Part shown: positions 28,831-37,242 of the stretch, piece by piece
Numbering within the stretch: position 1 is the first letter of the stretch
Layout of the letters: each line of letters opens with the position of its first letter
Made by a program: the position numbers and the translations under genes
Notes under the pieces: generated by a model
The model's database searches: none
Told to the model about the DNA's origin: nothing
The model's input: only the letters and a program-made list of their open reading frames with translations
DNA from: Saccharothrix tamanrassetensis
Lineage (GTDB): Bacteria; Actinomycetota; Actinomycetes; Mycobacteriales; Pseudonocardiaceae
Direction: 5' to 3'
DNA length: 64,000 bases
NCBI RefSeq assembly: GCF_014203665.1
Contig: NZ_JACHJN010000009.1
Span: 1-64,000 of the forward strand

Positions 28831-30150
28831 GTGAACGTGCCCGTTCAGCCTGCGAAGCAGGGAGCCAGGAGTCTCGATCCCCATCTGCGCCGGTACGCGG
28901 CGCGCACGGCGGGGATGACGGCATCGGAGATCCGGGCGCTGTTCGCGGTGGCAAGCCGACCCGAGGTGGTGTCCCTGGCGGGAGGGATGCCCCACCTGGC
29001 GGCGCTCCCCCTGGACTCCCTGTCGGCGGAGGTCGGCGACCTGATCGCGTCCGACGGCCTGGTGGCGCTCCAGTACGGCTCCGCGCACGGCGTGCCGGAG
29101 CTGCGGGAGCAGATCTGCGACGTGATGGCGCTGGAGGGCATCAACGCCCATCCGGATGACGTCGTCGTCACCGTGGGCTCCCAGATGGGCCTGGACATGG
29201 TCACCCGGATCTTCTGCGACCCCGGTGACGTCGTGCTGGCCGAAGGTCCCTCGTACGTCGGTGCGCTCGGGTCGTTCGCGGCCTACCAGGCGCAGGTCGT
29301 GCACGTCGCCATGGACGCCGACGGCTTGGTGCCCGCGGCGCTCGAGGAGGCGGTCCAAGCCGTCGAGCGCGCCGGTCAGCGGGTCAAGTTCCTCTACACG
29401 ATCCCGAACTTCCACAACCCCGCCGGGGTGACGCTGGCCGTGCGGCGGCGAGCCGAGGTGCTGGAGATCTGCCGGTCGCACGGCATCCTGGTCGTGGAGG
29501 ACAACCCGTACGGGCTGCTGGGCTTCGACGGCGTGACCTACCCGGCGCTGCGGTCCACCGACCCGGACAACGTGGTCTACCTGGGCTCGTTCTCCAAGAC
29601 GTTCGCGGCCGGCCTGCGGGTGGGCTGGGTGCTCGCGCCGCACGCGGTGCGGGAGAAGCTGGTGCTCGCCGCCGAGTCGGCCACGCTGTGCCCGCCCACG
29701 CTGAACCAGCTCATCGTCTCCCGCTACCTGTCGACGCACGACTGGAAGGGTCAGGTCAAGACCTACCGGGAGGCCTACCGGGAGCGCCGGGACGCGGCGA
29801 TCTCGGCCCTGGAGCAGCACATGCCGGTTGGTTCCACGTGGAACAAGCCGAACGGCGGGTTCTACGTGTGGCTGACCGTGCCCGAGGGCATCGACACCAA
29901 GGCCATGCTGCCGCGTGCCATCACGCAGCGCGTGGCGTACGCGTCCGGCACCGGGTTCTACGCGGACGGGCTGGGCAGCAGGCAGCTGCGCATCTCGTAC
30001 TGCTACCCGACGCCGGAGCGGATCCGGGAAGGCGTGCGCCGGCTGGCGAACGTCATCAAGGACGAGTTGGAGCTGCACGAGACGTTCGGCCCGACCGGCA
30101 CCTCGCGCTCGGTCTCCGGACCGCAGACCCCCTCGCCCGACACCGCCTGA
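28831..30150 (+). CDS. PLP-dependent aminotransferase (class I/II)
   Basis: 439-aa fold-type I aminotransferase related to the 2-aminoadipate/MocR-catalytic group without a DNA-binding domain. Visible blocks are LAGGMPH near the N terminus, YTIPNFHNPAGV, VVEDNPYGLLGF (the PLP-contacting Asp) and YLGSFSKTFAAGLRVGW (the Schiff-base lysine in SFSKT). The start is GTG 28831. The substrate cannot be assigned; genes like this sit near parAB in several Actinobacteria. It is followed after 15 bases by a D-Ala-D-Ala ligase-family gene in the same direction. A parS-like site lies in its 3' half. Confidence 0.85.
   Translation: MNVPVQPAKQGARSLDPHLRRYAARTAGMTASEIRALFAVASRPEVVSLAGGMPHLAALPLDSLSAEVGDLIASDGLVALQYGSAHGVPELREQICDVMALEGINAHPDDVVVTVGSQMGLDMVTRIFCDPGDVVLAEGPSYVGALGSFAAYQAQVVHVAMDADGLVPAALEEAVQAVERAGQRVKFLYTIPNFHNPAGVTLAVRRRAEVLEICRSHGILVVEDNPYGLLGFDGVTYPALRSTDPDNVVYLGSFSKTFAAGLRVGWVLAPHAVREKLVLAAESATLCPPTLNQLIVSRYLSTHDWKGQVKTYREAYRERRDAAISALEQHMPVGSTWNKPNGGFYVWLTVPEGIDTKAMLPRAITQRVAYASGTGFYADGLGSRQLRISYCYPTPERIREGVRRLANVIKDELELHETFGPTGTSRSVSGPQTPSPDTA
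29831..29844. promoter_or_regulatory. parS-like site inside the aminotransferase gene
   Basis: GTTCCACGTGGAAC is a perfect palindrome differing from the parS consensus GTTTCACGTGAAAC at two symmetrical positions. ParB binding here is possible but weaker than at the perfect sites near rsmG and jag. Confidence 0.4.
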
Positions 30151-30165
30151 TCAGGAGAAGAGAAG

Positions 30166-31110
30166 TTGTCTGACCGCTGGGTCGCAGTGCTGTCCGGTGG
30201 TCTGTCGCACGAGCGGGAGGTGAGCCTGCGATCCGGTCGCAGGCTCTCCGCCGCGCTGCGTTCGGCGGGCCTGGTCGTGGAGGAGTGGGACGCCGACGCC
30301 CGACTCCTGACCCGGCTGCGCGACCACCGACCCGACGCCGTCGTGGTGGCGCTGCACGGGGGAGAGGGCGAGAACGGGTCGGTGCAGACCGTCCTGGAAC
30401 TCGTCGGGGTGCCGTTCGTCGGCACGGACTCGCGGGCGTGCCGCCGGGCGTGGGACAAGCCGACCGCCAAAGCCGAGATCGCGCGGGCCGGGCTGACGAC
30501 GCCCGAGTGGACCGTCCTGCCGCACGCGACGTTCCGCGAGCTGGGCGCGCAGCCGGTGCTGGACGCGATGGTGGAGAAGCTCGGCCTGCCGCTGATGCTC
30601 AAGCCGGACCAGGGCGGGTCGGCGCTGGGTGCCCAGGTCGTGCGGGACGCGGCCGAACTGCCGACGGCGATGGTCGGGTGCCTGGCGTACGGGGACACCG
30701 TCCTGGCCGAGCGGTACGTCGAGGGCGTCGAGGTGGCCGTGGTGGTCATCGACGGGCCGGATGGTCCCTACGCCCTGCCGCCGGTCGAGATCGTGCCGGA
30801 GAACGGCGTCTACGACTACACCGCCCGGTACACGGCCGGGCTGACCGACTTCCACGCGCCGGCGCGGCTGGACGAGAAGGCGGCGCGGGCGGTCAGTGAA
30901 CTCGGGGTCGCCGCGCACCGGCTGCTCGGGTTGCGGGACGTGTCGCGGACGGACGCGATCGTGGCGGCCGACGGCACGGTGCACTTCCTCGAGGTGACCG
31001 TGTCACCCGGACTCACCGAGACCTCGCTGATGCCGATGGCGGTCGAAGCGGCCGGCCAGTCGATGGGGGAGATCTACGCGGGCCTCGTGGAGCGCGCTGT
31101 TTCACGTTGA
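30166..31110 (+). CDS. D-alanine--D-alanine ligase family protein
   Basis: 314-aa ATP-grasp enzyme. The N terminus VAVLSGGLSHEREVSLRSG is the Ddl signature, followed by VVVALHGGEGENGSVQTVLELVGVPFVG, the ATP-grasp lysines (LMLKPDQGGSALGA) and the C-terminal catalytic region TVHFLEVTVSPGLTETSLMP. Canonical Ddl has EINT-type and SGMT-type residues; here EVTVSPG(L)T is close but not identical. It joins D-Ala to D-Ala, or a related pair of substrates, for cell-wall precursors. TTG start (30166) preceded by AGGAGAAG. The stop lies inside a degenerate parS site and just before repeat element B. Confidence 0.85.
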   Translation: MSDRWVAVLSGGLSHEREVSLRSGRRLSAALRSAGLVVEEWDADARLLTRLRDHRPDAVVVALHGGEGENGSVQTVLELVGVPFVGTDSRACRRAWDKPTAKAEIARAGLTTPEWTVLPHATFRELGAQPVLDAMVEKLGLPLMLKPDQGGSALGAQVVRDAAELPTAMVGCLAYGDTVLAERYVEGVEVAVVVIDGPDGPYALPPVEIVPENGVYDYTARYTAGLTDFHAPARLDEKAARAVSELGVAAHRLLGLRDVSRTDAIVAADGTVHFLEVTVSPGLTETSLMPMAVEAAGQSMGEIYAGLVERAVSR

Positions 31111-31112
31111 AC
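31099..31112. promoter_or_regulatory. Degenerate parS-like site at the ddl stop codon
   Basis: GTTTCACGTTGAAC differs from GTTTCACGTGAAAC at two positions. It overlaps the TGA of the ligase gene and lies 17 bases before repeat element B. Confidence 0.45.
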
Positions 31113-31126
31113 CTCGCGACGCCACC

Positions 31127-31252
31127 GCGAGGTCGCGTCGGCCGTCCGCCGCCCACCCCGCGGTGATCACGCTTCTCGATCGTCGCGGGGTGGGCGGCGG
31201 ACGGCCGACTTCCAGGCGACCGAGCCTCGACCCGCCGGAGGCGGGTCAATTC
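31127..31252. repeat. Structured inverted-repeat element, copy B
   Basis: The outer stem GGTCGC+GTCGG (31131-31141) pairs with CCGAC...GCGACC (31205-31209, 31216-31221). The inner 20-bp arms (31142-31161 and 31185-31204) are perfectly complementary and differ in sequence from copy A. The loop (31162-31184) is 23 nt as in copy A and again contains GTGATCACG and TCGATCG. The second hairpin GACCCGCC/GGCGGGTC (31229-31247) is followed by AATTCAA. It lies between convergent ddl and parB. Confidence 0.85.
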
Positions 31253-31286
31253 AACACTGTCACCGTGACGTAAGTCCCGTGGGTGA

Positions 31287-32264
31287 TCACACGTCCGTCG
31301 AACGTGTCCGTTTTGCCGCTTCCGGTGACATCAGGTGGATGATGCGTTCAAGATCGTCCACCGAGCCGAACTCGACCACGATCCGGCCCTTCCGCTGACC
31401 CAGCTCGACCTTCACCCGGGTGTCGAAGTTGTCCGACAGCCGCTCCGCCAGCTCCTGCAGTCCCGGCGCCTGGATCGGCTTGCGCCGGGCCTGCTTCGCC
31501 TTCGCGGGCTCGGCCGACTTCGCCAGCGTCACCGCTTCCTCGGTCGCCCGGACCGACATGCCCTCGGCCACGATCCGGGTCGCCAGCTCCTCCTGGACCC
31601 CCGGATCCTCCAGCCCCAGCAACGCCCGCGCGTGACCCGCCGACAGCACGCCCGCCGCCACCCGCCGCTGCACGGGGAGGGGCAGCTTCAGCAGCCGGAT
31701 CGTGTTCGTCACGACCGGGCGGCTGCGACCGATGCGGTCGGCCAGCTCCTCGTGCGTGACGCCGAACTCCTCCAGCAGCTGCTGGTACGCCGCCGCCTCT
31801 TCCAGCGGGTTGAGCTGGACGCGGTGGATGTTCTCCAGCAGGGCGTCGCGCAGCATCACGTCGTCGGCGGTGCTCCGGACGATCGCCGGGATCGTCTTCA
31901 GACCGGCCAGCTGGGTGGCCCGCCAGCGGCGTTCACCCATCACCAGCTCGTAGGTGCCCGGCCCCGCCTCCCGCACCACGATCGGCTGCATCAGCCCGAA
32001 CTCGCGGATGGAGTGCTCCAGTTCGCGGAGCGCCTCCTCGTCGAAGACCTGGCGCGGCTGCTTCGGGTTCGTCCGGATCGACGTGACCGACAGCTCCTGG
32101 TACACCGCGCCGGCCACTTCACCCGACGGCGACGCGTCGGGGGAGGGCGCAGGGGTGGTGCCGTTCGGAACCGCCCGGATCTGGGTCGGCGCACCCACCG
32201 GTGGACCGCTCGGGATCAGGGCCGCGAGACCGCGACCGAGGCCACCCTTGCGCTGCTCCGTCAT
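31287..32264 (-). CDS. parB: Chromosome-partitioning protein ParB
   Basis: 325-aa ParB CTPase/DNA-clamp that loads at parS. The N-terminal [13 protein letters not shown] is the conserved ParA-contacting start. The N-domain motif [18 protein letters not shown] is the CTP-binding GERRxRA box, followed by the helix-turn-helix [27 protein letters not shown] and a C-terminal dimerisation segment. The start is ATG 32264, overlapping the parA stop as ATGA. Several parS sites lie within 3 kb upstream. It is convergent with the ligase gene across repeat element B. Confidence 0.97.
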   Translation of the reverse strand: MTEQRKGGLGRGLAALIPSGPPVGAPTQIRAVPNGTTPAPSPDASPSGEVAGAVYQELSVTSIRTNPKQPRQVFDEEALRELEHSIREFGLMQPIVVREAGPGTYELVMGERRWRATQLAGLKTIPAIVRSTADDVMLRDALLENIHRVQLNPLEEAAAYQQLLEEFGVTHEELADRIGRSRPVVTNTIRLLKLPLPVQRRVAAGVLSAGHARALLGLEDPGVQEELATRIVAEGMSVRATEEAVTLAKSAEPAKAKQARRKPIQAPGLQELAERLSDNFDTRVKVELGQRKGRIVVEFGSVDDLERIIHLMSPEAAKRTRSTDV

Positions 32265-33364
32265 GCCGACCCCATCCCCGCGCCGTACTCGGCGATCTCC
32301 CGTGCCGCGTCGAGGTAGCTCATCGCGCCCCGTGAGCCGGGGTCGTAGGTGAGCACCGTCTGACCGAATCCTGGTGCCTCGGAGACCTTCACGCTGCGCG
32401 GGATCACCGTCTTGAGCACCGTGTCGCCGAAGTGGCCGCGCACCTCGCTGGTCACCTGGTCGGCCAGCTTGGTGCGGCCGTCGTACATGGTGAGCAGGAT
32501 GGTGGACACCAGCAGCGTCGGGTTGAGGTGCGCCTGGACGAGTTCGATGTTGCGCAGCAGCTGCCCCAGACCCTCCAGCGCGTAGTACTCGCACTGGATC
32601 GGGATCAGCACCTCCTGGGCCGCGACCATCGCGTTGACGGTCAGCAGGCCGAGCGACGGCGGGCAGTCGATGAACACGTAGTCCGGGCGGATCGGGTCCA
32701 GCGCCTCCGGGCTGAGCGCCTCCTTGAGCCGGGACTCGCGGGCCACCATCGAGACGAGTTCGATCTCCGCGCCCGCCAGGTCGATGGTCGCGGGCACGCA
32801 GTACAGGTTGGGGGACTGGTTGCTGACCTGGGCGGCCTCCGCGACGGACATCTCGCCGATCAGCACCTCGTACACGGACGGCGTGCCGGAGCGGTGCTCG
32901 ACGGCCAGCGCGGTGCTCGCGTTGCCCTGCGGGTCCAGGTCGATCACCAGGACCTTGAGCCCGTGGATGGCCAGGGCGGCGGCCAGGTTCACCGTGCTGG
33001 TGGTCTTGCCGACGCCGCCCTTCTGGTTCGCCACGGTCAGCACGCGGCGGTGGCTCGGCTTGGGGAGTTGGGAGGAGTCGGGGTGCAGCACGCGGGTAGC
33101 GCGCGCTGCTTCCTCCGCGATGGGGGTCCACACGGTGCTGTCTCCTGCGTTGTCGTCCGTGCCGTTGCCGTTCGGCCCGCCGGGGATCGGTCCGCCGGGG
33201 ATCGGTCCGTTCGCGTTCGGTGCTCCGCGAGCCGGTCCGGTATCGGGGCGGAGCACTGCGCCCGCCCCCACCACGCCCTCCGGCGCGGTTTCACGTGGAA
33301 CACCGGCCGCCTGGAACACCGGTTGCAGCGGGTCGGGCTGCCGGGGGTCGGGGTACACGGTCAC
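32261..33364 (-). CDS. parA: Chromosome-partitioning ATPase ParA
   Basis: 367-aa deviant-Walker ATPase that drives origin segregation with ParB. The Walker motif KGGVGKTT is at about residues 115-122, preceded by an N-terminal extension of roughly 105 residues rich in Gly, Pro and Asn with a PIPGG duplication; this is longer than in many ParA proteins. [10 protein letters not shown] and [12 protein letters not shown] follow as expected. The start is GTG 33364, overlapping the rsmG stop as GTGA. A near-perfect parS (33288-33301) lies inside the extension-coding part, encoding the GVPRET segment. Confidence 0.96.
   Translation of the reverse strand: MTVYPDPRQPDPLQPVFQAAGVPRETAPEGVVGAGAVLRPDTGPARGAPNANGPIPGGPIPGGPNGNGTDDNAGDSTVWTPIAEEAARATRVLHPDSSQLPKPSHRRVLTVANQKGGVGKTTSTVNLAAALAIHGLKVLVIDLDPQGNASTALAVEHRSGTPSVYEVLIGEMSVAEAAQVSNQSPNLYCVPATIDLAGAEIELVSMVARESRLKEALSPEALDPIRPDYVFIDCPPSLGLLTVNAMVAAQEVLIPIQCEYYALEGLGQLLRNIELVQAHLNPTLLVSTILLTMYDGRTKLADQVTSEVRGHFGDTVLKTVIPRSVKVSEAPGFGQTVLTYDPGSRGAMSYLDAAREIAEYGAGMGSA
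33288..33301. promoter_or_regulatory. parS site inside parA
   Basis: GTTTCACGTGGAAC matches the parS consensus at 13 of 14 positions. It is located in the sequence coding for the low-complexity N-terminal extension of ParA. Confidence 0.7.
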
Positions 33365-34038
33365 CGATCCTTCCTTCCGCGGCGCGCGCCGTCACGGCGG
33401 CTCGCCTGCTCCTCGCGCTCCACGAGCACGACCGTCGTCGGCAGTTCGAGTACATCGCCGCCACAGGTGGTGACCCGAGCGCCGGTTCCCCCGGCCCGCC
33501 GCACCGCCTGGGCGTCACGTTCCAGTTCCTCGGCGGCGCTCTCGCCCTTGAGCGCCACCAGTTGACCGCCCGGACGCAGCAGCGGCAGGCACCACCGGGC
33601 CAGCCGCTCCAGCGGAGCCACGGCACGGGCCGTCACGACGTCGCTGTCCGCCAGCCGTTCCCGCACCGCCGCCTCCTCGGCCCGTCCCCGGAGCACCTCG
33701 GCCGTCAGGCCGAGCGCGTCGACCACCTCGGTCAACCACGCGACCCGCCGTGCCATCGGCTCCAGCATGGTCAGCTGGAGGTCGGGGCGGGCGATCGCCA
33801 GGGGGATGCCCGGCAAGCCCGCGCCCGAGCCTACGTCCACCACCCGGCAACCTCGGGGAAGCAACTCCGCGACCACGGCGGAATTCAGCACGTGCCGCTC
33901 CCAGAGGCGGTCGACCTCGCGCGGGCCGATGAGCCCGCGCTCGACGCCGTGCTCGACGAGCAGGTCCGTGAAGGCGACCGCCTTGGGGTAGTGGTCACCG
34001 AAAACCCGCTTCGCGCGGTCCTCCAGAGCTGCGGCCAT
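33361..34038 (-). CDS. rsmG: 16S rRNA (guanine527-N7)-methyltransferase RsmG
   Basis: 225-aa SAM-dependent methyltransferase (GidB) that modifies G527 of 16S rRNA; loss in actinomycetes gives low-level streptomycin resistance. The SAM-binding motif VVDVGSGAGLPGIPLAI and the LLPRGC... context are present, with the family N terminus LVEHGVERGLIGPREVDRLWERH. A basic C-terminal tail ([12 protein letters not shown]) extends past the core. The ATG at 34038 is used; a perfect parS lies 10 bases upstream. It overlaps parA by GTGA and heads the rsmG-parA-parB operon. Confidence 0.95.
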   Translation of the reverse strand: MAAALEDRAKRVFGDHYPKAVAFTDLLVEHGVERGLIGPREVDRLWERHVLNSAVVAELLPRGCRVVDVGSGAGLPGIPLAIARPDLQLTMLEPMARRVAWLTEVVDALGLTAEVLRGRAEEAAVRERLADSDVVTARAVAPLERLARWCLPLLRPGGQLVALKGESAAEELERDAQAVRRAGGTGARVTTCGGDVLELPTTVVLVEREEQASRRDGARRGRKDR

Positions 34039-34047
34039 GTCTCCGTC

Positions 34048-34061
34048 GTTTCACGTGAAAC
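34048..34061. promoter_or_regulatory. Perfect parS site upstream of rsmG
   Basis: GTTTCACGTGAAAC, identical to the 14-bp parS consensus, in the spacer between rsmG and the Nudix gene. It is expected to be a primary ParB loading site. Confidence 0.85.
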
Positions 34062-34194
34062 CACGCGGCGGTGGTCAGCCGGTGGGTTGATGGGGGGCGT
34101 CCACGGGGGCGCCCGGCGCCCCACAGATGTGCCGACGCCCACTATGACGGATCACCCCGGCGACACGCCAAATCGACGTGACGAGATCGACCGT

Positions 34195-34208
34195 GTTTCA
34201 CGTGGAAC
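34195..34208. promoter_or_regulatory. parS site overlapping the Nudix stop codon
   Basis: GTTTCACGTGGAAC, 13 of 14 matches to consensus. The TGA stop of the Nudix gene (34198-34200 on the plus-strand numbering) is part of the site, so the coding end and the parS share bases. Confidence 0.75.
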
Positions 34209-34656
34209 GAGCGATCCGGCCGTCCCGCGGTCGGGTCCGGTACATCTCCAGCCCGATGTCGACCGACTCGACGTGGTCCAGCGCGGGCACATCTTCGAGC
34301 GGGAACCAGGCCGCTTGGTCGGTCGTCCCGCCCACCTCGTAGGTCAGATCGCCGCCGACGACCTTCGCCTCGTACAGGATGCGGATCCGGTGGTAGTCCA
34401 GGTCGACCCCGTCCCGGTTCAGCGGGCCGTGCACGTTCTGGATGCCGAGCAGCCGTCCGACCTCCGCGCGGTAGCCGGTCTCCTCGAACACCTCGCGGAT
34501 CACCGCGTCGTACGGGTCTTCGCCGTGGTCCACGCCGCCGCCCGGCAGGATCCACCTCGGCCGCTCCGGCCCCAGCCACCGCGACAGCAGGATGCGGCCG
34601 TCGTCGATGATCACCGCGTACGCGGCGACGCGCAGCTTCCGGATGATCTCAGTCAT
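34198..34656 (-). CDS. Nudix hydrolase inserted in the parAB-jag interval
   Basis: 152-aa Nudix enzyme with the box GGGVDHGEDPYDAVIREVFEETGY, including the catalytic REVFEE. The rest is close to the compact Nudix core, with an ILYEAKVVGGDLTYEVGG segment. The substrate is not predictable. In mycobacteria no gene intervenes between gid and jag, so this is a lineage-specific addition. It is bracketed by parS sites: one overlaps its stop codon and another (34666-34679) lies 9 bases before its ATG. No Shine-Dalgarno is evident. Confidence 0.88.
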   Translation of the reverse strand: MTEIIRKLRVAAYAVIIDDGRILLSRWLGPERPRWILPGGGVDHGEDPYDAVIREVFEETGYRAEVGRLLGIQNVHGPLNRDGVDLDYHRIRILYEAKVVGGDLTYEVGGTTDQAAWFPLEDVPALDHVESVDIGLEMYRTRPRDGRIARST

Positions 34657-34665
34657 GACCGGACC

Positions 34666-34679
34666 GTTTCACGTGAAAC
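34666..34679. promoter_or_regulatory. Perfect parS site upstream of the Nudix gene
   Basis: GTTTCACGTGAAAC, identical to consensus, 9 bases upstream of the Nudix start codon; ParB binding here would cover the gene's 5' untranslated region. Confidence 0.85.
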
Positions 34680-34754
34680 CTGAGGAAGGGAAGTCTTTCG
34701 GTTGAACCCCACTTCGGCGGCGGCCGGGGCTGCGACAGGACGACAGCACGAAAA

Positions 34755-34790
34755 AGCGCCTCCTGGTTTCACGTGAAACCAGGAGGCGCT
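34755..34790 (-). terminator. jag terminator containing a perfect parS
   Basis: A perfect 36-bp palindrome: 11-bp GC-rich arms (34755-34765 and 34780-34790) flank a consensus parS (34766-34779). On the minus strand the stem is followed by TTTTCG. It lies 16 bases after the jag stop. The same bases therefore form an intrinsic terminator for the rpmH-rnpA-yidC-jag operon and a ParB binding site. Confidence 0.8.
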
Positions 34791-34806
34791 CTCCGTCGAA
34801 ACGGGG

Positions 34807-35349
34807 TCAGGGCTTGGGCAGCACCACGACCCGGCGCTGGGGCTCCTCGCCCTCGCTCTCGCTGTGCACACCCGCCACCGACGCGACGGCGTCGTGCACG
34901 ACCTTGCGCTCGAACGGGGTCATCGGGTGCAGCCGCACCTTCTCCCCGGACGCGAGCACCTTCTCCGCGGTGGTCCTGCCGAGGTCCGCGAGCTCCGCCC
35001 GTCGACCCGCCCGCCAGCCGGCGATGTCCAGCATGAGCCGGCTGCGCACGCCGGTCTCCTGCTGCACGGCCAGCCGGGTGAGCTCCTGCAAGGACTCCAG
35101 CACGGTGCCGCGCGGACCGACCAGCTTCTCCAGGTCGTCACCGCCGTCGATGCTGACGATCGCCCGACCCGCTTCGACATCGAGGTCGATGTCGCCGTCG
35201 TAGTCGAGCAGGTCGAGCAGCCGCTCCAGGTAGTCCCCGGCGATGTCGCCCTCCTGGACGAGCAGGTCCTCCGAACTCCCCGACCGCGCCGGCGGGGCTT
35301 CGTCAGCCTCCGGCGTGTCCACGTCGGTAGCCTGCAACGTCTCCGACAC
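34807..35349 (-). CDS. jag: RNA-binding protein Jag/KhpB
   Basis: 180-aa KH-R3H protein. An acidic N terminus (residues 1-28) replaces the classical Jag-N domain. The KH part (about 55-110) has the GXXG-type loop VGPRGTVLESLQ, and the R3H domain (about 130-170) contains LHPMTPFERKVVHDAV. KhpB/EloR homologues bind RNA and affect cell-wall elongation in Gram-positives. The ATG is at 35349. It is the last gene of the rpmH-rnpA-yidD-yidC-jag operon, 18 bases downstream of yidC, and is followed by a parS-containing terminator. Confidence 0.92.
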   Translation of the reverse strand: MSETLQATDVDTPEADEAPPARSGSSEDLLVQEGDIAGDYLERLLDLLDYDGDIDLDVEAGRAIVSIDGGDDLEKLVGPRGTVLESLQELTRLAVQQETGVRSRLMLDIAGWRAGRRAELADLGRTTAEKVLASGEKVRLHPMTPFERKVVHDAVASVAGVHSESEGEEPQRRVVVLPKP

Positions 35350-35367
35350 GATGTCTCCTCTCCAGGG

Positions 35368-36429
35368 TCAACGACGCCTCTTGTTGCCCTGCTTCTTGCC
35401 CGCGGATCGGTCTGGGCTCAGACCGGGAATCTCGGTGGACGGCTTGCCGTTCGCGGCGGGCTCGTCCGAAGGTGGCGTGTCCTGCTTCTCGGCCTCGCCC
35501 GCCGGCTTCCCGGCGGGCTTCGCACCCGCCGCGGACTTCGCACCCGCCGCGGACTTGGCGCCGGGCGCCGGCTTCGCGCCCGGCCTCGGCGGCTTCACAC
35601 CCGGCTTGGGGGCGAGCGCCTGGCGCTGCTGCGTGGCCGCTTCCTTCTTCTCCGCTTCCTCGCGGTCGATGCGGTGGTACACGAAGTACTGCTGCGCCAG
35701 CGTCCACGCGTTGTTGCTCAGCCAGTAGAGCAGGATCGCGATGGGGAAGAACAGGCCACCGACCAGCACGCCGATCGGGAAGATGTAGAGCGTCAGCTTG
35801 TTCATGATCGCGGTCTGCGGGTTGTCCGCCGCCGCCTGCGTCTGCCGGGCCACCGAGTGCCGCGCGGTGAAGTGGGTGGCGATCGACGCGACGATCATCA
35901 TCGGGATCGCGACGTAGAGCACCGAGGTGCGCTCGGTGGCGAACTGCGCCAGCTCGCGCTCCGGCATGGTGATGAAGGTCGACAGGTTCGCGCCGAACAG
36001 CTTGGCGTTGACGAACGACTCCACGCCCTTGGCGTCGAAGAAGTACACCTCGCCCCAGCCGGGCTTGAACGAGCGCAGCACGTGGAACAGACCGATGAAC
36101 ACCGGGATCTGCACCAGCATCGGCAGGCAGCCGCCGAGCGGGTTCACCCCGTGCTCGGACTGGAGCTTCTGCATCTCCTGCGCCTGGCGCTGGCGGTCGT
36201 TCGCGTACTTCTTCTTGATCTTCTGGAGCTCGGGGGCGAACTCCTGCATCTTGCGCATCGACCGCACCTGGCCGACGAACGGCTTGAAGAGCAGGGCGCG
36301 CAGGGTGAAGACGAGGAACACCACCGACAGCGCCCACGCGAACCCGCTCGCCTCGCCGAAGATGTGGCCGAACACCCAGTGCCAACACCACAGGATGAAG
36401 GACACCGGGTAGTAGATGAAGTTGAGCAC
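35368..36429 (-). CDS. yidC: Membrane protein insertase YidC
   Basis: 353-aa YidC/Oxa1 insertase. The five core transmembrane helices are spread through residues 5-260, with GGCLPMLVQIPVFIGLFHVL and LTLYIFPIGVLVGGLFFPIAILLYWLSNN as hallmark regions. The first cytoplasmic loop (EFAPELQKIKKKYANDRQRQAQEMQKL) is typical. A long Ala/Lys/Pro-rich basic C-terminal tail (from about 285, with PGAKSAAGAKSAAGAK repeats) resembles ribosome-interacting tails of some Gram-positive YidC proteins. The start is GTG 36429, 3 bases after yidD. Confidence 0.95.
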   Translation of the reverse strand: MLNFIYYPVSFILWCWHWVFGHIFGEASGFAWALSVVFLVFTLRALLFKPFVGQVRSMRKMQEFAPELQKIKKKYANDRQRQAQEMQKLQSEHGVNPLGGCLPMLVQIPVFIGLFHVLRSFKPGWGEVYFFDAKGVESFVNAKLFGANLSTFITMPERELAQFATERTSVLYVAIPMMIVASIATHFTARHSVARQTQAAADNPQTAIMNKLTLYIFPIGVLVGGLFFPIAILLYWLSNNAWTLAQQYFVYHRIDREEAEKKEAATQQRQALAPKPGVKPPRPGAKPAPGAKSAAGAKSAAGAKPAGKPAGEAEKQDTPPSDEPAANGKPSTEIPGLSPDRSAGKKQGNKRRR

Positions 36430-36432
36430 TGG

Positions 36433-36702
36433 CTACTCCTCGGCAGGAAGGTCGGGGACCGTGGTCCGCCTCGGCGGAACGGGGTCCAGGCCACCAGGGT
36501 GCCAGGGTCCGCAGCGGCCCAGCCGGCGGATGGCCAGCCAGGAGCCGCGCAGCGGACCGTGGACGGTCAGCGCCTCCACCGCGTACGTGCTGCAACTCGG
36601 GTGGAAACGGCAGGTCGGGGGCAACGCGGGGGAGATGAACCGCCGGTAGAAGTTGATCGGCAGCAGCAACGCCCGCGTCACGGGGCTCACCCGCTCGGTC
36701 AT
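36433..36702 (-). CDS. yidD: Membrane protein insertion efficiency factor YidD
   Basis: 89-aa YidD protein. The family core [30 protein letters not shown] and the [18 protein letters not shown] tail are unmistakable, including the conserved cysteines. It is a membrane-associated helper for YidC-mediated insertion. It overlaps the rnpA stop as ATGA and precedes yidC by 3 bases, so the three are translationally coupled. Confidence 0.95.
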   Translation of the reverse strand: MTERVSPVTRALLLPINFYRRFISPALPPTCRFHPSCSTYAVEALTVHGPLRGSWLAIRRLGRCGPWHPGGLDPVPPRRTTVPDLPAEE

Positions 36703-37085
36703 CGCAGCAGCCTGCGCAGCGCGGCGTCGAAGTCGTCGGCCAGCTCGGCGCTGGTCGCCCCGGCCGCCGGCGCGAGCGCGCGCACGACGAGCGACGACCC
36801 GGTGGGCAGCCCGGCGAGCCGGTCCCGCACCACGTGCCGCAGCCTGCGGCTCACCCGGTGCCGGACCACGGAGTTGCCCACGGCCTTGCTCACGACGAAG
36901 CCCACCTTGGACTCGTCCAAGGTGGGCTGCGCCGACGGTGGTGCTGCCGGGTCCGCCGGGGTCGGTGCAGTGAGCCCCGGCATCAGGGCGTGCACGACCA
37001 GCCGGGGCCGGCCGGCCCGGCGGCCTCGGCGGACCACCAGGCCGAAGTCCTGGCTGCGGGTCAGCCGGTTGGCCGCCGGGAGCAC
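36699..37085 (-). CDS. rnpA: Ribonuclease P protein component
   Basis: 128-aa RNase P protein subunit that, with the RNA component, matures tRNA 5' ends. Begins [24 protein letters not shown] and contains the RNR-type motif region [29 protein letters not shown]. An extra loop of about 25 residues ([16 protein letters not shown]) sits between the first strand and the core, as in other high-GC actinomycetes. GTG start at 37085, 13 bases after rpmH. The RNA subunit gene is not in this window. Confidence 0.95.
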   Translation of the reverse strand: MLPAANRLTRSQDFGLVVRRGRRAGRPRLVVHALMPGLTAPTPADPAAPPSAQPTLDESKVGFVVSKAVGNSVVRHRVSRRLRHVVRDRLAGLPTGSSLVVRALAPAAGATSAELADDFDAALRRLLR

Positions 37086-37098
37086 GGCGCTGCGGCGA

Positions 37099-37242
37099 TC
37101 AGGCGGACAGCTGCTGGCGGCCCTTGCTGCGACGGGCGGCCAGAATGGCGCGACCGGCGCGGGTGCGCATACGCAGCCGGAAGCCGTGCGTCTTCGCGCG
37201 GCGGCGGTTGTTGGGCTGGAAAGTGCGCTTACCCTTGCTCAC
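37099..37242 (-). CDS. rpmH: 50S ribosomal protein L34
   Basis: 47-aa L34, too short for most ORF callers. The product starts [20 protein letters not shown] and ends GRQQLSA, the full family sequence, highly basic. The GTG start at 37242 is supported by the conserved N terminus. First gene of the rpmH-rnpA-yidD-yidC-jag operon, divergent from dnaA as in most bacteria. Confidence 0.97.
   Translation of the reverse strand: MSKGKRTFQPNNRRRAKTHGFRLRMRTRAGRAILAARRSKGRQQLSA

Noticed and set aside
28685..28954. 90-codon N-terminal extension of the GNAT protein
   Set aside because: The extension is Arg/Ser/Pro-rich, overlaps the divergent aminotransferase start, and GTG 28684 has a strong GGGAGG.
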